Source: an uncultured Oscillospiraceae bacterium
GTDB taxonomy: Bacteria > Bacillota > Clostridia > Oscillospirales > Oscillospiraceae
Direction of reading: 5' to 3'
NCBI GenBank assembly: GCA_934533005.1
Contig: CAKTBC010000042.1
Coordinates: 1 to 14,877, forward strand
Length of the DNA stretch: 14,877 nucleotides
Below the pieces are notes generated by a model. That model had not been told where the DNA came from. It did not search any database and saw only the letters and a list, made by a program, of their open reading frames with translations. The first letter of the stretch is position 1. Each line of letters starts with the position of its first letter. Shown here piece by piece: positions 1 through 7,658 of the stretch. Position numbers and translations under genes: made by a program.

Positions 1-651
1 CTGCGTATGATCACCCTCGCGGGGGACGCCCCCGCCCTGCTCGCGGAATCCACGCTCACGACCGGCGATCTCGTATCCGATCTCTTCGTCTGCCGGGACG
101 GTTCCCTTATCAACCTCACCATGAACCGCTCCACGCAGAGTTCCGAAACGCGGCGCTCCTACAGTCTTGTGTACGCGCAGGACATTGACGGCGACGGCTG
201 CACCGAGATCCCGCACCCGCAGCAGCTCTACAGCCGTGGGGACGAGGTTTTCTGGTCGATTGCCTGGTTCCGGTACGACGCTTCCGGCCGCGCAAGCACC
301 GTTATGACAACATACCATTGCGTTACGGACAACTGGTATCTCGTGCTGCCGACCGGCTGGGACGTTGGGCTCACGGTACAGCGCGACGACAGCGTATCCG
401 GCGAGCGGGCGGTGATCCTCTCGCGCCTGCGCTCGGACGGCTCGCTGGAAAACTATGTTGCCATATATGCCATCACAGGGGAAAACCGGTACGAGCGCGC
501 CAAACTCGAGAACCGCTTCCTTCTGCAGGAAGAGGGCACAACGGTATACGCCGCCGAGATCCTTGACGGCAAAACCGACGAGAACACGATCCGCAGCCGA
601 TTTCATGTGATATATACGGACTGGAGCTCCGGCTCCGTCGTTGGAGGGTAA
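1..651 (+). CDS. Unrecognised protein, 3' part only (possible secreted or lipoprotein beta-rich protein)
   Basis: The reading frame is open to the left edge, so the real start lies outside the window and 216 residues are visible. I do not recognise the family. The visible part is rich in beta-type alternating residues, Tyr, Trp and Thr. It has one DIDGDG motif (bases 184-201), which resembles the calcium-binding loop of FG-GAP/VCBS or EF-hand-like repeats. No membrane segment is visible in this part. The gene ends at TAA 649-651, and the ribosome binding site GGAGGG (643-648) of the following response regulator lies inside its last codons, so the two are probably co-transcribed. A role as an extracytoplasmic lipoprotein linked to the two-component system is a guess from context. 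Reading the ATG at base 7 as the start would be an artefact of the window edge. Confidence 0.75.
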   Translation: MRMITLAGDAPALLAESTLTTGDLVSDLFVCRDGSLINLTMNRSTQSSETRRSYSLVYAQDIDGDGCTEIPHPQQLYSRGDEVFWSIAWFRYDASGRASTVMTTYHCVTDNWYLVLPTGWDVGLTVQRDDSVSGERAVILSRLRSDGSLENYVAIYAITGENRYERAKLENRFLLQEEGTTVYAAEILDGKTDENTIRSRFHVIYTDWSSGSVVGG

Positions 652-660
652 GAAACCGAT

Positions 661-1350
661 ATGAAGAAAGTTCTGGTTCTGGAGGACGAAGCCAATATCC
701 GAAGCTTTGTCGTCATCAATCTGCGCCGAAGCGGCTATGAGCCGATCGAAGCCGACTGCGGCGAAATGGCGCTTGAACAACTCCGCCGCCACCCGGACAT
801 CCGCGTGGCGCTGCTGGACGTTATGCTGCCGGATATCGACGGCTTTGAAGTTTGCCGCCGCATCCGCGCGTCCAACACGCGCATCGGCATCATCATGCTC
901 ACCGCCCGAAGCCAGGAGATGGACAAGGTCACCGGCCTGATGACCGGGGCGGACGACTATGTCACCAAGCCCTTCTCCCCCGCCGAGCTTACCGCCCGCA
1001 TCGACGCGCTCTTCCGCCGCACCGGCGGCGAGCAGGACGCCGAGGAGACCGGGGAGATTCGGCAGGGGCCGTTCCGCCTCAACACGCGCAACCGCACGCT
1101 GGAGAAAAACGGCGAGCGCGTGCGTCTGACGCAGATCGAGTTTTCCATCATTAAATATTTCATGGACAATCCCGGCAAAGCCCTCTCCCGCGAGGACATT
1201 CTCAACGAGGTATGGGGCCGCGATTACTTCGGCGAGCTGAAGATCGTAGACGTCAACATCCGCCGTCTGCGCATCAAAATTGAGGACGACCCCACCATGC
1301 CCGCCTATATCACCACCGTTTGGGGCTACGGTTACAAGTGGGGACTTTAA
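661..1350 (+). CDS. OmpR/PhoB-family response regulator (two-component system 1)
   Basis: A 229-residue DNA-binding response regulator of normal family length. The receiver domain (about residues 2-118) has the acidic pair at E9/D10, the phospho-acceptor D53 in the LLDVMLP motif, T81 and the conserved K103 in VTKPF. A winged-helix DNA-binding domain follows (about 132-228) and ends in the typical VWGYGYKW. The ATG is preceded by GGAGGG at 643-648. The partner kinase begins 24 nt downstream. The expected role is phosphorylation by that kinase in the cytoplasm followed by promoter binding. The regulon cannot be read from the sequence. The neighbourhood alone does not justify a name such as walR or phoP. 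Confidence 0.95.
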   Translation: MKKVLVLEDEANIRSFVVINLRRSGYEPIEADCGEMALEQLRRHPDIRVALLDVMLPDIDGFEVCRRIRASNTRIGIIMLTARSQEMDKVTGLMTGADDYVTKPFSPAELTARIDALFRRTGGEQDAEETGEIRQGPFRLNTRNRTLEKNGERVRLTQIEFSIIKYFMDNPGKALSREDILNEVWGRDYFGELKIVDVNIRRLRIKIEDDPTMPAYITTVWGYGYKWGL

Positions 1351-1374
1351 GATTCTTCGGAGGATCTGCATTCC

Positions 1375-2880
1375 ATGAAGAAGCTGCTCGCTGACCTTTT
1401 CGCAAAAAAAGAAAAAAGCCGCCACGCCGCAGCCGCCAAAACCGCAGTGCATCTGCCGCGCCTGCGCGATATCCATTTCCGTTCCATCCGTGCCCGCGGT
1501 ATGTTCGTCGGGAGCGGGCTTGTACTGTTGGCAATTCTTATCGCACTTACGGCGTATACTCTCTCGCTGCAGGCATATTATTACTCCGCCACGCGCGCCT
1601 CGCTGCAGGCGAAGGCAGAAACGGCGTCGGCGTTTCTCTCGTCCTATGTGGATCGCACATATGCCGAGTTTTACCAGAGCGCTTTCAACTACGCCGAAAA
1701 CTTTGACGATAAGGATTCTCTCGAATTGCAGTTCGTCAACACCGAAGGACGTGTGGAGATTGCCTCCACCGGCATTTCCGCCGGTTCGATCCCCGGCTCG
1801 GACGATATCAAAAACGCACTCGACTCCGGCAAGATCAGCTTCTGGCAGGGCAAGCGCGCCTCTACGGGCGAGAAGGTGCTCGCCGTATCCGCGCCGCTCG
1901 TTTCCGGCAGCGGGAGCGTTGTCGGTGTAATGCGGTATATCACGAGTCTCAAGCTCATCGACCGCGCGGTGAACACCTCCTCGCTCGTCGCGGGCGGCAT
2001 CGGGCTCGTGGTGCTCGCGATCGTCGTCTTTTCAAATCTCTACTTTCTGCGCACGATCACCGAACCGATCGCTTCGCTCACGGGCGTTGCCCGCCGCATC
2101 GCCGAAGGAAGCTACGGCGCGCAGGTGGAAAAAACGCACAACGACGAGATCGGCGAGCTGACCGACGCGATCAACGATATGTCGCAGAAGCTCTCGCAGG
2201 CGGAACGTGTGCAGACCGAGTTCATCTCCTCCGTTTCCCACGAGCTGCGCACGCCGCTCACCGCCATCACCGGCTGGGCGGAAACGCTCGCCTACGACGA
2301 GGCCATTCAGGGCGACTCGCGCCGCGGCATTGAGATCATCACCCGCGAGGCGGGACGCCTTACCAAAATGGTTGAAGAACTGCTGGAATTCACGCGCATC
2401 CAGGACGGGCGGTTTACGCTGCACGTTTCCACCGTAGAGCTGCCCGCGCTGGTAGAGGATTGCCTCTACACCTATAATGAGCTTTTCCGCCACGAAGGGC
2501 TCGCCGTGACCTACGTTTCGCCGGAGGAGGATCTTCCGGAGATTCCCGGCGACCCCGAGCGGCTTTCGCAGGTGTTCCTCAACATTCTCGATAACGCCTG
2601 TAAATACGGCAAAAACGGTAAGAAGATCGACGTGAACATCACACACGACGATGCGAACGTCTCCGTCTGCATCCGCGACTACGGCCCCGGCATCCCGCCG
2701 GCGGAGCTGCCGCAGGTGAAGAAGAAATTCTTCAAGGGATCCTCCAAGGAGCGTGGAAGCGGCATCGGTCTCGCCGTGTGTGACGAGATCGTCACGCGGC
2801 ACAACGGTACGCTCGACATTGCCAACGCCGCCGGAGGCGGCGTGCGCGTCACGGTAACGCTGCCGCGCAAGGCATCATAA
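1375..2880 (+). CDS. Membrane sensor histidine kinase with HAMP domain (two-component system 1)
   Basis: A 501-residue HisKA-type kinase. It has a basic, Ala-rich cytoplasmic N-terminus of about 42 residues, a first membrane segment (about 44-66), an extracytoplasmic sensor region of about 135 residues that looks like a PAS/Cache-type fold, a second membrane segment (about 203-225) and a HAMP linker (about 226-280). The HisKA domain carries phospho-acceptor H289 in SVSHELRTPL. The HATPase domain has an N box with N403 and N407, a G1 box RDYGPGIP (D435) and a G2 box GSGIGLA (461-467). All catalytic motifs look intact. The start has CGGAGGA at 1358-1364, 10 nt before the ATG. It presumably phosphorylates the regulator encoded just upstream. 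The unusually long basic cytoplasmic tail before the first membrane segment is the only odd feature. Confidence 0.95.
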   Translation: MKKLLADLFAKKEKSRHAAAAKTAVHLPRLRDIHFRSIRARGMFVGSGLVLLAILIALTAYTLSLQAYYYSATRASLQAKAETASAFLSSYVDRTYAEFYQSAFNYAENFDDKDSLELQFVNTEGRVEIASTGISAGSIPGSDDIKNALDSGKISFWQGKRASTGEKVLAVSAPLVSGSGSVVGVMRYITSLKLIDRAVNTSSLVAGGIGLVVLAIVVFSNLYFLRTITEPIASLTGVARRIAEGSYGAQVEKTHNDEIGELTDAINDMSQKLSQAERVQTEFISSVSHELRTPLTAITGWAETLAYDEAIQGDSRRGIEIITREAGRLTKMVEELLEFTRIQDGRFTLHVSTVELPALVEDCLYTYNELFRHEGLAVTYVSPEEDLPEIPGDPERLSQVFLNILDNACKYGKNGKKIDVNITHDDANVSVCIRDYGPGIPPAELPQVKKKFFKGSSKERGSGIGLAVCDEIVTRHNGTLDIANAAGGGVRVTVTLPRKAS

Positions 2881-2896
2881 TAAGGAGTTTTTTTCT

Positions 2897-3850
2897 ATGG
2901 CACAGGAATCCAAGACCCCCGCGCCCTTCCGCACGAGCATCGGCGGGCAGGCGCTCATTGAGGGCATCCTCATGCGCGGCGTTGACCGGCAGGCCATCGT
3001 CTGCCGCAAGAGCGACGGTACGCTCGTCTCCCGCGTTGATCCGCTCAAGCTCAGCAAGGACAAGCACCCGTGGATGGGGTATCCGTTCATCCGCGGCGTG
3101 GTGAATTTTCTTGACTCCATGGTCAACGGCGTAAAGGCGATCACATGGTCGGCCGAGCAGCAGCCGGAGGACGAGCAGGGCGAGCCGGACAAGTTTGATC
3201 TCTGGATCCAGAAGCACTTTTCCGATGAAACAGCCGAAAAGATCATTCTCTATGCGGCGGTCGTGCTCGGCATTGCGCTCTCCGTCGGTCTTTTTGCCCT
3301 GCTGCCGACATTCCTCGCAGGGCTTCTCAACAAGCTCGTGCCGCTCGGCGTATGGCGCGGTCTCGCCGAGGGCATCTTCCGGCTTGCGGTCTTCCTTGGG
3401 TATCTGAAGCTCTGTTCGCAGATCCCGGATATGAAGCGCGTATGGATGTATCACGGCGCGGAGCACAAGACCATCTTCTGCTATGAGGCCGGTCTGCCGC
3501 TCACGGTGGAAAACGCGCGTATCCAGTCGCGCTTCCACCCGCGCTGCGGAACGAGCTTCCTTTTCATCGTGATCTTCATCAGCATTCTTGTTTTCTCCTT
3601 TGTCCGCACCGAAGGAACGCTCGCGCGCATGGGGCTGCATCTGCTGCTTCTGCCGGTCGTCGTTTCGATCAGCTACGAGATCATCAAATGGGCGGGCCGG
3701 AGCGACAGCGCGCTTGCCCGCATCGCCTCCGCACCGGGCAAGGCCGTGCAGCATCTGACGACCGCCGAGCCGGACGACTCCATGCTGGAAGTCGCCATTG
3801 AATCGCTCAAGCTTGTTCTCCCGGAAGAAAAAGGCTCGGACGCCTGGTAA
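2897..3850 (+). CDS. yqhQ: DUF1385 / YqhQ-family multi-pass membrane protein
   Basis: A 317-residue protein matching the conserved but functionally uncharacterised DUF1385 (YqhQ) family. Family hallmarks are visible: GGQALIEGILMRG at 16-28, YHGAEHK at 185-191, HPRCGTSF at 214-221 and SYEIIKW at 259-265. Four hydrophobic segments lie at about 115-140, 157-174, 219-236 and 246-262. The conserved His/Glu/Cys residues next to membrane segments suggest a metal site or membrane enzyme, but this is inference. The start is supported by AAGGAG at 2882-2887. The upstream kinase stop is 16 nt away, and prmC follows 16 nt after this gene. In many clostridia this family sits beside prmC and prfA. Here the prmC link is kept, but recA replaces prfA. 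Confidence 0.93.
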   Translation: MAQESKTPAPFRTSIGGQALIEGILMRGVDRQAIVCRKSDGTLVSRVDPLKLSKDKHPWMGYPFIRGVVNFLDSMVNGVKAITWSAEQQPEDEQGEPDKFDLWIQKHFSDETAEKIILYAAVVLGIALSVGLFALLPTFLAGLLNKLVPLGVWRGLAEGIFRLAVFLGYLKLCSQIPDMKRVWMYHGAEHKTIFCYEAGLPLTVENARIQSRFHPRCGTSFLFIVIFISILVFSFVRTEGTLARMGLHLLLLPVVVSISYEIIKWAGRSDSALARIASAPGKAVQHLTTAEPDDSMLEVAIESLKLVLPEEKGSDAW

Positions 3851-3866
3851 AAAAGAGGGGTTAGGA

Positions 3867-4754
3867 TTGGCAAAGACCTATAACGAGCTGTATCTCGCCA
3901 TGCGCCGCGCGCTCAAGGAGGCCGGTGTGGAGGAATACGCGCTCGAGGCCCGGCGTCTGCTTGCGCAGGGCGCCGGATATACCGACGCGCAGCTCATTGC
4001 CCGGATGTATATGTACGCCGGGGACGAGGCGGAAAAGGCCGCCGAGAAGCTTTTGCAGCGGCGCCTTTCCGGTGAGCCGCTGGCATATATTGCCGGGAAA
4101 TGGGAGTTTTACGGGCTGGAAATAATTGTTACGCCCGCAGTTCTCATTCCCCGCATAGACACCGAACCGCTCGTTTTCACTGCGCTGGACATTTTGAAAG
4201 ACGTTTCCGAGCCGCGTATCCTCGATCTCTGCTGTGGAAGCGGCTGCATCGGCTGTGCGCTCGGCGTCAATCTCCCGAAAGCGCGCGTCATCTTTGCCGA
4301 TATAAGCTCCGAGGCGCTTTCTGTTACGCGAAAGAACATTTCCCTGCACCGGCTCAATTCCCGCGCCGTTGCGCTCGAGGCGGATGCTCTCGCGCCGCCC
4401 CCGCTGCGGATGCAGAATTTTGATCTCATCGCCTGCAATCCGCCGTACATCACCGAGGCGGAGTGCAAAACGCTGGACACCTCCGTCCGCGACTGGGAGC
4501 CGATGCTCGCACTCGACGGCGGCGAGGACGGTCTCGTATTTTACCGCAGCGTCCTGCAAAACTGGAAGTCCGTTTTAAAGGACGGCGGATGGATTATATT
4601 TGAAGTCGGTGAGGGGCAGGCAGTGGATGTGCGTGCGCTGCTTCTCGAAGCCGGGTTCCACAATCTCGGCTGCACGCTCGACACGCTCGGCACCGAGCGC
4701 GTCATTTACGCACAGAAAAAGAAACCGATTCCTACCGATTCTGAAGAAATGTGA
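3867..4754 (+). CDS. prmC: Peptide chain release factor N5-glutamine methyltransferase PrmC
   Basis: PrmC uses S-adenosylmethionine to methylate the glutamine of the GGQ motif in release factors RF1 and RF2, which speeds translation termination. The predicted protein has 295 residues. The N-terminal helical domain (about 1-80) is followed by a Rossmann methyltransferase domain. The SAM-binding loop is DLCCGSG (120-126) and the catalytic NPPY is at 191-194. PRIDTE (95-100) corresponds to the usual PRPDTE. I chose the TTG at 3867 because AGAGGGG (3854-3860) lies 6 nt before it and homology begins there. An in-frame ATG at 3798 would lie well inside the upstream gene, lacks a ribosome site and adds an unlikely basic tail. 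The last codons overlap the ribosome binding site of recA. Confidence 0.95.
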   Translation: MAKTYNELYLAMRRALKEAGVEEYALEARRLLAQGAGYTDAQLIARMYMYAGDEAEKAAEKLLQRRLSGEPLAYIAGKWEFYGLEIIVTPAVLIPRIDTEPLVFTALDILKDVSEPRILDLCCGSGCIGCALGVNLPKARVIFADISSEALSVTRKNISLHRLNSRAVALEADALAPPPLRMQNFDLIACNPPYITEAECKTLDTSVRDWEPMLALDGGEDGLVFYRSVLQNWKSVLKDGGWIIFEVGEGQAVDVRALLLEAGFHNLGCTLDTLGTERVIYAQKKKPIPTDSEEM

Positions 4755-4764
4755 GGGATGCATC

Positions 4765-5865
4765 ATGGCAGAAAAGAAAAAGGCCGCCGCTCCGGCCGCC
4801 GCTGTGGCGACCGACAAGAAAAAAGCGCTGGAAACCGCGCTCGCTCAGATCGAAAAGAACTACGGCAAGGGTGCGATCATGCGCCTCGGCGACGATATTG
4901 CCGTGAACGTTGAGGCGATCCCCACCGGGTCTCTGTCGCTTGATCTCGCGCTCGGCATCGGCGGCGTGCCCCGCGGCCGTATCATCGAAATCTATGGCCC
5001 TGAATCCTGCGGCAAGACGACGCTTGCGCTGCACATCGTCGCCAGCGCGCAGAAGAGCGGCGGCGAGGCTGCGTACATCGACGTAGAACACGCGCTCGAA
5101 CCGGCGTATGCCCGCGCGCTCGGCGTGGATATCGATAATCTTCTCATCTCCCAGCCGGACACCGGTGAGCAGGCGCTCGACATTACCGAAGCGCTCGTGC
5201 GCTCCGGCGCGGTGGATGTGGTCGTGGTGGACTCCGTGGCCGCTCTCCTCCCCCGCAGTGAGCTCGAAGGGGAAATGGGCGAGAGCAGCGTCGGTGTGGT
5301 CGCCCGTCTGATGTCGCAGGCGCTGCGTAAGCTTGCCGGTGCCATCTCCAAGACGAACACCGTCGTCATCTTCATCAACCAGCTCCGCGAGAAGATCGGC
5401 GTTATGTACGGCAACCCCGAAACGACGCCGGGCGGTCGTGCGCTCAAATACTTCTCGAGCGTGCGCATCGACATGCGCCGCATCGAAACGCTCAAATCCG
5501 GCACGGAGATGGTAGGCAACCGCACCCGCGCCAAGGTCATCAAGAACAAGGTCGCGCCCCCGTTCAAGGAGGCCGAATTTGACATCATCTACGGCGAAGG
5601 CATCTCCAAGGTCAGCGAGATCATCGATCTCGGCGTGAAGCTTGAGCTCATCGACAAGGCGGGCGCGTGGTTCACCGTGAACGGCGAGCGCATCCAGGGC
5701 AAGGACAAGGTCAAGGAATATCTGGAGTCTAACCCCGAGGTCGCCGACAAGATTGAGGCTGACATCCGCGCCAATGCCCACAAGCTGCTCACGCCGCAGG
5801 CGCGCAAGGCCGCCATTGCCGCGGGCCGCGCCATTGATATTTCCGCGGACGACTTCGAGGGCTGA
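4765..5865 (+). CDS. recA: Recombinase RecA
   Basis: RecA forms ATP-dependent filaments on single-stranded DNA for strand exchange, and in many bacteria it triggers LexA self-cleavage. The protein has 366 residues, slightly longer than usual because of a Lys/Ala-rich N-terminus (about 1-20). The Walker A motif is GPESCGKTT (78-86), Walker B is VVVVDS (152-157), the L1 region is at about 168-180, and L2 includes NPETTPGGRALKY (217-229). The P-loop has Cys82 where Ser is common. The L1 sequence EGEMGESSVG has Ser175 where E. coli has His163. The ATG at 4765 has GAGGGA (4753-4758) overlapping the prmC stop. The frame is open further upstream, but that stretch is antiparallel to nothing and only overlaps prmC in another frame. 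The stop TGA shares its A with the recX start. Confidence 0.99.
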   Translation: MAEKKKAAAPAAAVATDKKKALETALAQIEKNYGKGAIMRLGDDIAVNVEAIPTGSLSLDLALGIGGVPRGRIIEIYGPESCGKTTLALHIVASAQKSGGEAAYIDVEHALEPAYARALGVDIDNLLISQPDTGEQALDITEALVRSGAVDVVVVDSVAALLPRSELEGEMGESSVGVVARLMSQALRKLAGAISKTNTVVIFINQLREKIGVMYGNPETTPGGRALKYFSSVRIDMRRIETLKSGTEMVGNRTRAKVIKNKVAPPFKEAEFDIIYGEGISKVSEIIDLGVKLELIDKAGAWFTVNGERIQGKDKVKEYLESNPEVADKIEADIRANAHKLLTPQARKAAIAAGRAIDISADDFEG

Positions 5866-6314
5866 TGAACGACGAAGCCAAGCAGCGGGCTCTGAAGATC
5901 CTTGAGCGGCGCGACGTATCTCGCAAAATGCTGCTCGATAAGCTCGCCGAAAAGGGCATCTCCGAGAGCGACGCCGCAGAAGTCACCGACTGGCTCTGCG
6001 GTCTCGGCGTTGTCAACGACGAGCGCTTCGCCGGTCTCGTTGTGCGCCACTATGCCGCCAAAGGCTACGGCGAGCGGCGCATCCGCGAGGAGCTCTTCCG
6101 CCGCGGCATCGACCGCGAGCTGTGGGACGCAGCGTTTGCCGAGCTGCCGGAGACGGACGATACTGTTGACCGGCGCTTTGCGGCAAAGCTGCACGGCGAT
6201 GCCTCCCCCGAAAATCTCCAACGCACGCAAAACTACCTCCTTCGCCGCGGCTTCTCCTGGGAGGAGATCCGCGCGGCGGCAGAACGCTATCTTTCCGGAA
6301 AGGACACGCCATGA
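5865..6314 (+). CDS. recX: Regulatory protein RecX
   Basis: A 149-residue, mostly helical, charged protein of typical RecX length, built from repeated three-helix units. Characteristic motifs are visible: RRDVSRKMLLDKL near 15-27, LCGLGVVNDERFA near 44-56, GYGERRIREELFRRGI near 67-82 and a C-terminal YLLRRGFSWEEI. In known systems RecX binds RecA filaments and limits RecA activity. The start ATG overlaps the recA stop by one base (TGATG). The recX stop overlaps the rimO start as ATGA. Expression therefore probably depends on translational coupling to recA. No separate ribosome binding site or promoter is evident, as expected for a protein kept below RecA levels. Confidence 0.96.
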   Translation: MNDEAKQRALKILERRDVSRKMLLDKLAEKGISESDAAEVTDWLCGLGVVNDERFAGLVVRHYAAKGYGERRIREELFRRGIDRELWDAAFAELPETDDTVDRRFAAKLHGDASPENLQRTQNYLLRRGFSWEEIRAAAERYLSGKDTP

Positions 6315-7630
6315 ACCAATCCTCCACGGTGGCCATGATCTCTCTCGGCTGCCCGAAAAACCTCGTAAACAGCGAGGAAATGCTGGCTCTGCTGCAGGAC
6401 GCCGGGTATGCTTTCACCGACGATCTCACAAAGGCGGATGCCGTGATCATTAATACCTGCGCTTTTATCGAATCGGCCAAGACCGAGGCCATTGAAAAAA
6501 TTCTCGAGACCGCCGCCTACCGTGAGGAAAATCCGGAACTCAAGATCATCGTGTCCGGCTGTCTCGCCCAGCGCTACGCCGATGATATCCGCGCCGAGCT
6601 GCCGGAGGTGGACGGCATCATGGGCACCGGCAGCTACAGCGAGGTGGTATCCGTCGTAGAAGCCGTGCTCGCCGGGGATAAGCCGACGCGCCGGGGCGCG
6701 ATCAGCGCGCCGCTCCACGATACGCCCCGCGCCATATCCACCGGGCCGGACTGGGCGTATCTCCGCATTGCCGAGGGCTGCGACAACCGCTGCGCCTACT
6801 GCGTCATCCCGTCGCTGCGCGGCAAGTTCCGCAGCCGCACGAAGGAGAGCATTCTCGAGGAAGCCCGCCTTCTCGCCGCCTCCGGCGTGAAGGAACTCAT
6901 CATCGTGGCGCAGGACATCACGCGCTACGGCATCGATCTTTACGGGAAAGTCTGTCTCACGGAGCTCCTGAAAGAATTATGTAAACTTGATTTTCGCTGG
7001 GTGCGCCTGCATTACCTCTACCCCGAACTCATTGACGACGAGCTCATCGACGAGATCGCGTCGGAGGGCAAGATCGTAAAGTATCTCGACATCCCGATCC
7101 AGCACATCAACGACACGATCCTCCGCCGCATGAACCGCCGCGGCACGGGCGAGGAGATCCGCGCACTTTTCCGGAAGCTGCGCGAGCGCATCCCGGGACT
7201 GGTGCTGCGCACGTCGCTCATCACCGGGCTCCCCGGCGAGGGCGAGGCGGAATTTGAGGAGCTGTGCGATTTTCTCCGCGAAGCGAAGATCGAGCGCGCC
7301 GGTGTGTTCCCCTACTCCCCCGAGGAGGGAACGCCCGCCGCTCTCATGCCCGACCGATGTTCGACCGAGGAGGCGCAGCGCCGCGCCGAGCTCTGCATGG
7401 AGATCCAGGCGGAGATCATGGACGGTTTTGCCGAAACGTTTATTGGCCGGGAACTCGACGTACTCGTCATGGGTAAGGAGCCGGACGGCACGCCGTGGGG
7501 GCGCAGTGAGTACGATTCCCCGGATATTGACAGCCGCGTCATCTTTTCCGGCGACGCCAAGCCCGGCGACATGGTGCGCGTGCGCATCACCGGCACGGAC
7601 GACGGCGAGCTCGTCGGCGAACAGATTTGA
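6311..7630 (+). CDS. rimO: Ribosomal protein S12 methylthiotransferase RimO
   Basis: RimO is a radical-SAM enzyme that attaches a methylthio group to a conserved aspartate of ribosomal protein S12. The 439-residue length is normal. The N-terminal UPF0004 domain carries the first [4Fe-4S] cluster cysteines C14, C50 and C84, beginning with the RimO-typical SLGCPKNLVNSE (11-22). The radical-SAM motif CDNRCAYC gives C157, C161 and C164. A C-terminal TRAM domain (about 377-438) contains WGRSEYDSPDID, which favours RimO over the tRNA enzyme MiaB. The start overlaps recX by 4 nt (ATGA). All six cluster cysteines are present, so the enzyme should be functional. It fits the prmC neighbourhood as a second modification enzyme of the translation machinery. 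Confidence 0.97.
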   Translation: MNQSSTVAMISLGCPKNLVNSEEMLALLQDAGYAFTDDLTKADAVIINTCAFIESAKTEAIEKILETAAYREENPELKIIVSGCLAQRYADDIRAELPEVDGIMGTGSYSEVVSVVEAVLAGDKPTRRGAISAPLHDTPRAISTGPDWAYLRIAEGCDNRCAYCVIPSLRGKFRSRTKESILEEARLLAASGVKELIIVAQDITRYGIDLYGKVCLTELLKELCKLDFRWVRLHYLYPELIDDELIDEIASEGKIVKYLDIPIQHINDTILRRMNRRGTGEEIRALFRKLRERIPGLVLRTSLITGLPGEGEAEFEELCDFLREAKIERAGVFPYSPEEGTPAALMPDRCSTEEAQRRAELCMEIQAEIMDGFAETFIGRELDVLVMGKEPDGTPWGRSEYDSPDIDSRVIFSGDAKPGDMVRVRITGTDDGELVGEQI

Positions 7631-7658
7631 GAGTTTACCCGTTGGGGAGGGAAAATAA

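Noticed and set aside
3798..3866. Upstream ATG extension of prmC
   Set aside because: It would overlap the end of the DUF1385 gene, adds a basic tail foreign to PrmC and lacks a ribosome site. The TTG at 3867 has a well-spaced one.
4732..5781. Long open frame on the - strand antisense to recA (349 codons)
   Set aside because: It is a shadow frame created by GC-rich third positions of recA. The composition is non-protein-like and no start signals are present.
7631..7658. Possible T-box leader before cysS
   Set aside because: The gap is only 28 nt, far too short for a T-box element, and holds only the ribosome binding site.
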